From positions 1 to 7,545 of the forward strand of contig VFKW01000055.1 in assembly GCA_009885355.1 (NCBI GenBank): a stretch of DNA of 7,545 nt, in the 5' to 3' direction. Position numbers and translations under genes: made by a program. The notes under the pieces were generated by a model. The model did no database searches. It was given only the letters and a program-made list of their open reading frames with translations, and was not told where the DNA came from. Shown in pieces: positions 1 through 5,477 of this stretch (positions are counted from its first letter, which is position 1; each line of letters starts with the position of its first letter). The DNA is from Candidatus Berkelbacteria bacterium (lineage in GTDB: Bacteria; Patescibacteriota; UBA1384; VFKW01).

Positions 1-2
1 GA

Positions 3-50
3 CGAATAGAACAAGGTATTCGCACGCAGCAAGCTGCGGGGTATTAACCC
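3..50. repeat. Three consecutive short hairpins (REP-like element)
   Basis: Three inverted repeats sit end to end: CGAATA (3-8) with TATTCG (17-22), CGCAG (25-29) with CTGCG (34-38), and GGGT (39-42) with ACCC (47-50). Such clustered GC-rich hairpins in non-coding DNA resemble REP-type repeats that are mobilised by Y1 transposases in many bacteria. No transposase is visible here and no second copy is in the window, so the class is an inference. It could also be the end of an element or gene lying to the left. Confidence 0.4.
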
Positions 51-78
51 AAATGGAGAATAAAAAACTTCATACAAC

Positions 79-141
79 AAAAAAGCGCGATGTCGAAATG
101 TCAGCCTAAATATATTTTAAATTAATGCTGTTCGTCGCGCT
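79..141 (-). terminator. Intrinsic terminator of the minus-strand RNA unit (possibly bidirectional)
   Basis: The outer arms AGCGCGA (84-90) and TCGCGCT (135-141) are perfectly complementary. Inner helices CGAA (94-97) with TTCG (131-134) and CAGC (102-105) with GCTG (127-130) extend the stem to about 15 bp with bulges, closed by an AT-rich loop. On the minus strand the stem is followed directly by six Ts (84-79). The plus strand also has a T run (143-147), so it may work in both directions. Confidence 0.7.
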
Positions 142-149
142 ATTTTTGT

Positions 150-254
150 TTATGAGATCGTTATCCCCGGAAAAACACTTAGTCCCTCCAAAGATTTATC
201 TCCCTCCTTACAACGTAATGTTTTATGTTGCAAAGAAAGGACAAGCCACTTCAT
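150..254 (-). CDS. Candidate 34-residue small ORF inside the minus-strand RNA unit
   Basis: ATG at 254-252 runs 34 codons to TAA at 152-150. A purine-rich GAGAGGA lies about 7 nt upstream and could serve as a ribosome binding site. The frame begins MKWLVLSL, weakly hydrophobic, and contains one Cys. It fits between the predicted transcript start (about 302) and the terminator (141-79), as a short mRNA would. Against it, the start codon lies inside a predicted RNA helix (GCCA with TGGC), the peptide resembles nothing I know, and frames this short occur by chance. It is listed as an alternative reading of the RNA unit and not as an established gene. Confidence 0.2.
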   Translation of the reverse strand: MKWLVLSLQHKTLRCKEGDKSLEGLSVFPGITIS

Positions 255-295
255 GGCCTTTCCTCTCGCCGCAACTTTTTGTCAATGTTCTTTCC

Positions 296-362
296 GGATC
301 GTTATATTATCATAATTGTTTTTAATAACCGTGTCAATACTTACTGTCAACAATAACGATCC
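296..362. repeat. 10-bp perfect inverted repeat flanking the RNA promoter
   Basis: GGATCGTTAT (296-305) and ATAACGATCC (353-362) are exact reverse complements separated by 47 AT-rich bases that contain the -10 and -35 of the minus-strand RNA promoter. A third, direct partial copy GATCGTTAT occurs at 156-164. The placement on both sides of a promoter suggests a two-site operator, or an arm structure of a replication origin. No binding protein can be named. Confidence 0.5.
309..337 (-). promoter_or_regulatory. Sigma-70-type promoter of the minus-strand RNA unit
   Basis: Read on the minus strand, TTGACA (337-332) is followed by a 17-nt spacer and TATGAT (314-309), one mismatch from TATAAT. The start would fall near 302. 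A second overlapping candidate lies just upstream: TTGACA (350-345), 17 nt, then TATTAA (327-322). Two more TTGACA copies (374-369 and 285-280) lie nearby without good -10 partners. Confidence 0.7.
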
Positions 363-391
363 TAACCTTGTCAATCCAACTAACATATCGA

Positions 392-458
392 CTTATCCAC
401 AGCCTAACCCCTAACTACTAATTACCAGCTACCAAACTTATCCACAGCTTATCCACAG
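392..458. promoter_or_regulatory. oriC: Cluster of three perfect DnaA boxes (candidate oriC segment)
   Basis: The 11-mer CTTATCCACAG, which contains the consensus DnaA box TTATCCACA, occurs exactly three times in one orientation at 392-402, 437-447 and 448-458, the last two directly adjacent. AT-rich DNA (301-330) lies on the left, and dnaB lies on the right. Several perfect boxes in 67 bp of non-coding DNA beside a replication gene is typical of oriC or of a DnaA-titration or regulatory site. No dnaA or dnaN is in the window, and I see only three boxes, so origin function is unproven. Confidence 0.55.
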
Positions 459-562
459 GATTGAATACACCTCCATAGTTCTCGACAGGCTCGAACAATA
501 CTCTTCAAGTAAATCAGAACAAAATCGGTAACCCCCTAATACGTTATACGTTATACGTTATA
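411..562. repeat. Short low-complexity intergenic repeats
   Basis: A CTA/CCA-rich stretch at 411-432 matches 5581-5602 at 19 of 22 positions. At 541-561 the heptamer ACGTTAT is repeated three times in tandem. Between them, GTT-CTCGA and TCGAAC (478-496) form a small imperfect hairpin. No gene or promoter is evident here. The similarity of two separate intergenic regions suggests a dispersed repeat of unknown role. Confidence 0.5.
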
Positions 563-564
563 CC

Positions 565-582
565 GTCGCGTCGCTACGCGAC
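565..582. repeat. GC-rich hairpin directly after dnaB
   Basis: GTCGCGT (565-571) and ACGCGAC (576-582) form a perfect 7-bp stem with a 4-nt loop, one base beyond the dnaB stop codon. On the dnaB strand no T run follows, so it is not a canonical intrinsic terminator. It may protect the mRNA 3' end or be part of a repeat. Confidence 0.45.
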
Positions 583-583
583 T

Positions 584-3220
584 TTACTCCGCTCCAACCC
601 CAGGCTTATTTGCCCTCGCATGATCCAAATTCCCAAATTTTGTTTGAGAAGGCTGAAAGTACAATTTCACATCCCCGGTCGGGCCATTTCGGTGTTTTCG
701 CACCAATATTTCCGCAATATTTTTATTTTCCGTCTCTTTATTATAATAATCATCTCGATAAATAAACATCACCACGTCTGCATCTTGCTCAATTGAATTA
801 TGAACCACGAGATCATTTGCGATAAAATTATGCTCTCCTGGAACAGTAATATCAAAAACCTCTTCAACCCCAAGTGTATTAATTTCCTTGATCTGATCCC
901 AAAATATATCAGATTGGGCAAATCTCATCAATTCATCATTTTTCAAAACCTTGGCAATCTCAGCTAACCTAAACCTGGAAATTCCATTTTTATACCTTTG
1001 AGTTCCACTATAAGCCCAGCCCATTTCCTCATGAAACTTTCTACCCGTCCAGCCGATCTTATTATAGATATTTTTTATTCTTAACCATATTTCACTTGGT
1101 ATAATATCCACATTTGTATTTCGTTTAATATCACAAATCTCATCCAAAGCCTTAGCCACATTTTGAGTTTTTGCGCCATAGATTCCAATCTTCTGTAAAA
1201 ATTTCTTTTGATCGTCGCCATTTATAACCAAATCAAATACATTATCATAACCTGTTTTTTTATTAACTTTAATCCTCGACAATATTCCAAAACGCAACAA
1301 TAAATGGCAAACATCCTCAACTAAAAGCCTACTTTTAGTTGTATAATGCAAACGCCAAACTAACGACGATTTTGTCAATCCACCGTCAGTAGCAAATAAA
1401 TGCCTCAAAAACAAAGCAATTTTTTCATTACTTAAGCCAAATATAGCCTGTGGGATTCTTTTTTCACCAGATCTTTGGTCAAAGATTCCAAGCTCTTCAT
1501 CCAACCATTTGACTATCGGATTTCTCCTGCCACGTGCCAATTTTTCCGGACTTGATAGATATAAATGATGCCAATTCCCCTGCTTCACCCATCGATTAAT
1601 CGTTCCAAACTCTTCTTTTGCACACCTGTCAACAATCTTTAAACATTCTTCATCAGCATTTGTGTAATGTAAAGGTTGTTTTTTTAGATAACAACCATCC
1701 CCAATCAGATGTGCCAACACAACAATCTTCCCGTCAGTTAATTCATCATTTTTATTCTTAAAATTATTAATAACCCTCGGCGTAGCGATATAATCGCCTA
1801 CTTTTAAATCACCAAGCGGCTTCCAATCATCCAGCAATTTAAATTTATGATTGCTTGTCGCTTTGATCTTTTTACCACTTGTTAAAACTAGCTCATAAAC
1901 CTGTTTTTTGCCAGTTGAAAATATTCGACTAGCTAAAGATTTTTTGAGCTTCATCTCATCGTCTGCACTCAAACAATAGAAATCGTCTCTCCCAACCAGA
2001 TCTTTTATCGGAAATCTTTGCCCATTTTGAGCATTTAAAATCAATGTATCACCGGCTAAACAACCACTCTCTCGAAGATCAGACAACATCGGAATCTTTT
2101 TATCCCGAGACTCCACCGCACGCGAAAGCTGTGACAGCGCAATTACCGGTACATTTAGCTCCCTTCCCAAACCTTTCAACGCTCGAGAAATTTGAGAAAC
2201 TTCCTGCACCCTATTTTGCTCGCCACTTCCGCTTTTCCCTTCCATCAGCTGCAAATAATCGATAATGACCAGTCCAAGTCCATGCTCCATCTGCAAACGC
2301 CTGGCTTTGGCTCGAATTTCCATCACTGAAAGCATCGGCGAATCATCGATAAATATCGGCGCTTCCGCCAACGATCCCATTGCATATCCGATTTTTGGAA
2401 AATCATCTTCATGCAACTGTCCGGTACGCAATTTATACAGATCAACCCCAGCCTCCATGCAGAGCAACCTATCGACGATCTGCTCCCTTGATTGCTCTAA
2501 AGAGAAAAACCCAACCGGAATTTTTGATTTCAAAGCCACATTTTGCGCAATATTCAAAACTAAAGCTGTTTTACCCATACTAGGACGAGCAGCAATAATG
2601 ATCAGATCCGATGCCTGCATACCTGATAATAAATTATCCAAATCACGAAAACCTGTCGGTACACCCCGCACCGATCCCTTATTTTTATGCAATTGATCAA
2701 TTCTATTAAATGATTCTTCCAAAACGGCTTTGATCGGTACAAAATTATCACTGGAGAATTTCTGACTCACTCCCATAATTGTAGTCTCGGCCTGATCGAG
2801 CACATCGACAATATCATCCGACTCATTAAACCCCAGCTCAATTATCTTTGCCGAAGCATGAATCAGTCGGCGCAAAGTCGCCTTATGCCGCACAATCTCA
2901 GCATATCTGGTGATATGTGCTGACGATGGCACACCGTTTACCAAAGAAGACAAATAACCCGCCCCGCCCACTTCCTTCAATTTCTTATCAGTTTCCAATT
3001 CATTGGTCAAAGTCACCAGATCAATCGGCGAGCGTTTTTCAAATAAAGTCAGCATTGATTCAAAAATTATCCTATGATCATCCCTATAAAAATCATCGCT
3101 TGTCAAAATATCCGCCACCTTCAAAATCGCGTTTTTATCCAGTAAAACCGCTCCGAGAATCGATTGCTCCGCCTCGGTGTTTTGAGGCGGTACTTTTTGT
3201 GGCAAATCCATTTTTGACAA
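584..3220 (-). CDS. dnaB: Replicative DNA helicase DnaB, interrupted by an intein
   Basis: DnaB is the hexameric ring helicase that unwinds DNA at the replication fork and recruits primase. The 878-residue precursor shows the DnaB N-terminal domain (about 10-115), a linker, and the RecA-like ATPase: Walker A in ARPSMGKTAL (211-220), Walker B in LVIIDYLQLM (317-326), and the C-terminal KHRNGPTG motif after the insertion. Residues 387-808 are an intein placed between RESG and SIEQDADVV. Removing it leaves 456 residues, the usual DnaB length. The TTG start at 3220 has GGAGG 4 nt upstream, the same spacing as at pilB. The ATG nine bases downstream (3211) would be 13 nt from it, so TTG is preferred, though not certain. 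It has its own promoter. The gene is intact, with no frameshift. Confidence 0.95.
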   Translation of the reverse strand: MSKMDLPQKVPPQNTEAEQSILGAVLLDKNAILKVADILTSDDFYRDDHRIIFESMLTLFEKRSPIDLVTLTNELETDKKLKEVGGAGYLSSLVNGVPSSAHITRYAEIVRHKATLRRLIHASAKIIELGFNESDDIVDVLDQAETTIMGVSQKFSSDNFVPIKAVLEESFNRIDQLHKNKGSVRGVPTGFRDLDNLLSGMQASDLIIIAARPSMGKTALVLNIAQNVALKSKIPVGFFSLEQSREQIVDRLLCMEAGVDLYKLRTGQLHEDDFPKIGYAMGSLAEAPIFIDDSPMLSVMEIRAKARRLQMEHGLGLVIIDYLQLMEGKSGSGEQNRVQEVSQISRALKGLGRELNVPVIALSQLSRAVESRDKKIPMLSDLRESGCLAGDTLILNAQNGQRFPIKDLVGRDDFYCLSADDEMKLKKSLASRIFSTGKKQVYELVLTSGKKIKATSNHKFKLLDDWKPLGDLKVGDYIATPRVINNFKNKNDELTDGKIVVLAHLIGDGCYLKKQPLHYTNADEECLKIVDRCAKEEFGTINRWVKQGNWHHLYLSSPEKLARGRRNPIVKWLDEELGIFDQRSGEKRIPQAIFGLSNEKIALFLRHLFATDGGLTKSSLVWRLHYTTKSRLLVEDVCHLLLRFGILSRIKVNKKTGYDNVFDLVINGDDQKKFLQKIGIYGAKTQNVAKALDEICDIKRNTNVDIIPSEIWLRIKNIYNKIGWTGRKFHEEMGWAYSGTQRYKNGISRFRLAEIAKVLKNDELMRFAQSDIFWDQIKEINTLGVEEVFDITVPGEHNFIANDLVVHNSIEQDADVVMFIYRDDYYNKETENKNIAEILVRKHRNGPTGDVKLYFQPSQTKFGNLDHARANKPGVGAE
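797..2062 (-). mobile_element. DnaB intein with LAGLIDADG homing endonuclease
   Basis: This 422-residue intein excises itself from the DnaB precursor and ligates the flanks. Splicing residues are all present: Cys1 (CLAGDT, precursor 387), block B T-S-N-H (455-458), block F near HNFIAN (797-802), and the terminal His-Asn (807-808) followed by Ser as the first C-extein residue. A central DOD endonuclease has two LAGLIDADG-type motifs, HLIGDG (504-509) and LFATDGG (608-614), each with its catalytic Asp, and a KRIP block D (587-590). Residues 697-775 look like an extra helical DNA-binding segment. The site, in the helicase motif RESG/SIEQD, is the one used by the well-known Synechocystis DnaB intein. 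Base composition differs from the host gene: 60-base samples inside are about 28-38% GC against 47-53% in the extein, which suggests horizontal acquisition. Confidence 0.95.
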
Positions 3221-3244
3221 AATTCCTCCGATATTTCTAATCTA

Positions 3245-3273
3245 AAGATACCTGTAGTGCCAGCATATGTCAA
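3245..3273 (-). promoter_or_regulatory. dnaB promoter
   Basis: On the minus strand, a perfect TTGACA (3273-3268) is followed by a 17-nt spacer and TATCTT (3250-3245, 4 of 6 match). The transcript would start near 3238 and give a short leader containing GGAGG (3229-3225), 4 nt before the TTG start. It lies back to back with the plus-strand RNA promoter, with 30 bp between the two -35 boxes. Confidence 0.65.
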
Positions 3274-3303
3274 ACCCGAGCCCTCGATTATCACCGCAAG
3301 CAC

Positions 3304-3332
3304 TTGACAATCTCTAAAAAGACCTGTAAAAT
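3304..3332 (+). promoter_or_regulatory. Strong sigma-70-type promoter of the structured RNA
   Basis: A perfect TTGACA (3304-3309), a 17-nt spacer and TAAAAT (3327-3332, 5 of 6) place the start at the G run 3338-3340. That is exactly where the first hairpin of the RNA begins, which is good mutual support for both calls. Confidence 0.75.
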
Positions 3333-3337
3333 ACATA

Positions 3338-3636
3338 GGGCTGAGTAAATTTTTATGCTCGGCCCGATATGCTAGTTAAAACCCGTCTTGGTAATGGCAT
3401 CTCTCTGACGAGCAATGTCAGATACCAAGCCGCACTCATTCTTGCCCTCAAGGCTCGAAAACTGGTCAATGCTGTCTATTTGAGGCAAAAACCACTTGTA
3501 AACTTCACTTTGAGGGCAAACGATATTTATACAAGATTGCCGCAAAGGCTTTCACCCGGCCTAACGGCAATACACGAAGCGCTTCAGATTCATTCAACGC
3601 CCTTGGTCGTCTCGAGAACGACCAAGGGCACTTTTT
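3338..3636 (+). ncRNA. Structured non-coding RNA of about 300 nt, family not recognised
   Basis: A complete transcription unit lies between dnaB and dnaX: strong promoter, about 300 nt, strong terminator. Helices seen in order: GGGCTGAG (3338-3345) with CTCGGCCC (3358-3365); CTTGGTA (3387-3393) with TACCAAG (3423-3429), stacked on TCTGAC (3404-3409) with GTCAGA (3417-3422); TTGCCCTCAA (3442-3451) with TTGAGGGCAA (3510-3519), crossed by CTTGTA (3495-3500) with TACAAG (3530-3535) to make a pseudoknot; and ATTGCCG (3536-3542) with CGGCAAT (3565-3571). The plus-strand frame starting at 3369 has no ribosome binding site and runs through the terminator into antisense dnaX, so it is not a credible protein. 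I looked for tmRNA (5' end, T-arm), RNase P RNA (GAGGAAAGTCC, ACAGAA) and SRP RNA (GGAA loop with AGCAG) signatures and found none. It is either a divergent housekeeping RNA or a new family. Confidence 0.75.
3599..3636 (+). terminator. Strong intrinsic terminator of the structured RNA
   Basis: A perfect 12-bp stem, GCCCTTGGTCGT (3599-3610) with ACGACCAAGGGC (3618-3629), has a 7-nt loop and is followed by CTTTTT (3631-3636). The T run lies only on the plus-strand side, so it ends the RNA. It also lies about 12 bases past the convergent dnaX stop and may limit readthrough from that side. Confidence 0.9.
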
Positions 3637-3648
3637 ATAAAAAACGTT

Positions 3649-5250
3649 TTACTCCGCCATCCCGAAAACTTCAACCGCGCTATCCATCATATCTTTTTCA
3701 TGTACTAGCTCCGGCTTTGGAATATTCTCATCGATGACACACTCCAACCGAAGCATTTTTCCACAAACCCCCTCGATTGCCATCTCAATTATTTTGCGAT
3801 TTTTCATATCATACATTCTCTCGCTATGAAATCGAAATCTCACTCCCACCACCGCCTTTTCATGATCAATTGATTTCAAATGAGCATCTTTTAATAAAGA
3901 AAATAATGGATGATTTTGCGGCTTCACCTTTTCGATCACTTGCACCCAAACTGATTCATAGCCCTCTGGCGGCGCTTCAACTTTCACATCATCCGACTGC
4001 GACACAGCATCGACATTGACTGGCGCCACTTCTTCTGTCGATACCTTGATCAAATCTTGCATCTTCACTGGCTCTTCATGAACCTTGACCACCTCTTCAT
4101 GGACTATCACAACTTTTTTGCCTTCATCCTGAATCTTTGAAAATTGCTGCATCCAACCAATCGCCGCAATTTCCAACGGCATCTGCTGAATCGGCGATCT
4201 TTTAATTTCTCCAATATTCGCCACCACTTCATTTAATAAAATCATCAATTCCGTCGCACTATATCTCATCGCGATATTTGCCCAACTTATCCATTCTTCA
4301 TCGATCCAATCATTGGCCACCACAGATTTATCCACTCCTGACCTTATCAGGATCATTCGTCTTGCTCGATCGATCAACTGGTTTGAAAATGCCACCATAT
4401 CCCCGCCGCTATCGGTTATTTTTCCCAGTAAATCGACTATCCCGGTTACATTTCCCTGTTCTAAATATACAAAAAATTCTTTTACACTCTCTTCATTTGC
4501 CACCCCGAGCGCCTGCTGAACCTCATCTCTGGTAATCGCCTTTTTTGTCCCTGCCACTGATGCTATCTGATCCAGCAAAGATAAAGCATCGCGAAAAGAC
4601 CCATCAGCCAACCTGGCAATCAGGCTGACTGCATCCTCATCGATTTTCAATTTCTCAGCTTTTGCCACTTGCTTCAGATTTGAAGAAATCTCCGGCAGAT
4701 TGCCTTTGTGAAAATCATACCTCTGACACCTGGAAATAATCGTCGGCAATATCTTATGCGGCTCAGTTGTCGCCAAGATAAAAATCACATGCTTCGGCGG
4801 CTCTTCCAATGTTTTCAAAAGAGCATTAAACGCTTCTCGGGTCAACATATGCACTTCATCGATGATAAATACCTTAAAAGGCGCCCGCACCGGCGCGAAT
4901 TTCACTTTTTCTCGAAGCTCGCGAATTTCCTCAATTCCTCGATTTGACGCCGCGTCGATCTCGATCACATCCAAGCTCTGCCCAGCTGCTATTTCCAAAC
5001 AAGACGGACACTCATTACAAGGTTCAAATAAACCATTTTTATCTTTTGATCGAAAATCAATTTTTTCACAATTCAAAGATTTGGCCAAAAGCCGCGCCAT
5101 CGTCGTTTTCCCCGTCCCCCTCGGACCACAAAAGAGATACGCATGCGTAACCATCCGATCCATCAAGGAATTTTCCAATATTTTTTTGATATGATCCTGA
5201 CCGCATACATCTGAAAATTTCTGCGGACGCCATTTTCGATAAAAAGCCAT
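3649..5250 (-). CDS. dnaX: DNA polymerase III subunit tau/gamma (clamp loader ATPase)
   Basis: DnaX is the ATPase of the clamp loader that places the sliding clamp on primed DNA; its long tau form also ties the polymerase to DnaB. The 533-residue protein begins MAFYRKWRP, the family's typical start. Walker A is GPRGTGKT (42-49), a zinc site is formed by Cys61, 78, 81 and 84, Walker B is VFIIDEVH (127-134), and the sensor/arginine-finger segment ends in SRC (173-175). The collar domain ends near 370. A Val/Glu/Lys-rich linker with a repeated VHEE (380-400) follows, then a tau C-terminal domain (about 430-505). The ATG at 5250 is chosen because GAGGTGG lies just before it; the upstream in-frame ATG at 5286 has no such site and falls within the predicted -10 box. 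A run of six As at codons 378-379 may allow frameshifting. No other clamp-loader gene is adjacent. Confidence 0.95.
   Translation of the reverse strand: MAFYRKWRPQKFSDVCGQDHIKKILENSLMDRMVTHAYLFCGPRGTGKTTMARLLAKSLNCEKIDFRSKDKNGLFEPCNECPSCLEIAAGQSLDVIEIDAASNRGIEEIRELREKVKFAPVRAPFKVFIIDEVHMLTREAFNALLKTLEEPPKHVIFILATTEPHKILPTIISRCQRYDFHKGNLPEISSNLKQVAKAEKLKIDEDAVSLIARLADGSFRDALSLLDQIASVAGTKKAITRDEVQQALGVANEESVKEFFVYLEQGNVTGIVDLLGKITDSGGDMVAFSNQLIDRARRMILIRSGVDKSVVANDWIDEEWISWANIAMRYSATELMILLNEVVANIGEIKRSPIQQMPLEIAAIGWMQQFSKIQDEGKKVVIVHEEVVKVHEEPVKMQDLIKVSTEEVAPVNVDAVSQSDDVKVEAPPEGYESVWVQVIEKVKPQNHPLFSLLKDAHLKSIDHEKAVVGVRFRFHSERMYDMKNRKIIEMAIEGVCGKMLRLECVIDENIPKPELVHEKDMMDSAVEVFGMAE
4097..4120 (-). 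other. Possible dnaX frameshift or slippage site giving a gamma-like product
   Basis: Codons 378-379 are AAA AAA followed by G (A6 at 4119-4114), just after the collar domain, where other bacteria make the short gamma form. A -1 slip would add S-C-D-S-P and stop at TGA (4099-4097), giving 384 residues; a +1 slip stops almost at once (TGA 4109-4107). CATGAA and TTCATG downstream could form a small hairpin. In-frame phase is C AAA AAA, not the classical A AAA AAG, so the site is plausible but unproven. Confidence 0.35.
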
Positions 5251-5284
5251 AACCACCTCATAATATTTTTTAAACCGTGCCCTC

Positions 5285-5313
5285 ATAATATATCAATCAT
5301 CAACAACTGTAAA
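5285..5313 (-). promoter_or_regulatory. Candidate dnaX promoter
   Basis: On the minus strand, TTTACA (5313-5308, 5 of 6) is followed by 17 nt and TATTAT (5290-5285, 5 of 6), with a start near 5278. This leaves a leader of about 28 nt with the dnaX ribosome binding site. The surrounding DNA is AT-rich, so chance matches are possible. Confidence 0.5.
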
Positions 5314-5477
5314 ATCACATTTACATAACAATTCACCTCTTTCACGGTAATACTTCTAGAAAAATATTGTTCGACCCTGTGGAGAACTGCTTCTCGACTA
5401 CATTTCATTTTGCTCGAAGAATAAAAATACCGGCTGATATATTTTAAACACGTAAAAAGAAGTGAATAGTCCCACAT

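Larger units (their letters stand above)
79..302 (-). ncRNA. Putative small RNA gene or short mRNA, family unknown
   Basis: A self-contained minus-strand transcription unit of about 225 nt. It has a near-consensus promoter just upstream (-35 at 332-337, -10 at 309-314), predicted start near 302, and an intrinsic terminator ending in six Ts at 84-79. The RNA can form a closing helix: CCGGAAA (293-287) pairs with TTTCCGG (174-168). Inside it lies a hairpin of GTTGC with GCAAC, GGAAAGG with CCTTTC, and GCCA with TGGC, over about 274-227. The purine-rich remainder carries two GGAGGGA copies near 204 and 187. I do not recognise RNase P, tmRNA, SRP or 6S RNA signatures in it. A 34-codon frame (254-150) fits inside, so a short mRNA is the main alternative. 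The unit is well supported; its identity is not. Confidence 0.6.

Noticed and set aside
125..325. 66-codon plus-strand frame in the left intergenic region
   Set aside because: No ribosome binding site, no family resemblance, and it runs antisense to the minus-strand RNA unit and across its promoter.
565..582. Intrinsic terminator of dnaB
   Set aside because: The stem is good but no T run follows on the dnaB strand.
2044..2696. Plus-strand frames opposite dnaB
   Set aside because: They are antisense shadows of the helicase coding sequence with no start signals.
3338..3636. tmRNA, RNase P RNA or SRP RNA
   Set aside because: None of the conserved signatures (tmRNA ends and T-arm, GAGGAAAGTCC, SRP GGAA-loop motif) could be found by eye; a covariance search is still needed.
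3369..3737. 122-codon plus-strand frame between dnaB and dnaX
   Set aside because: It lies in the structured RNA, has no ribosome binding site, reads straight through a strong terminator and ends antisense inside dnaX.
5251..5286. dnaX start at the upstream ATG (adds 12 residues)
   Set aside because: No ribosome binding site before it, it falls inside the predicted -10 box, and family members start at the YRKWRP segment.
5283..5477. 64-codon minus-strand frame upstream of dnaX
   Set aside because: No ribosome binding site, an odd composition rich in Tyr, Ser and Cys, and it overlaps the predicted dnaX promoter.
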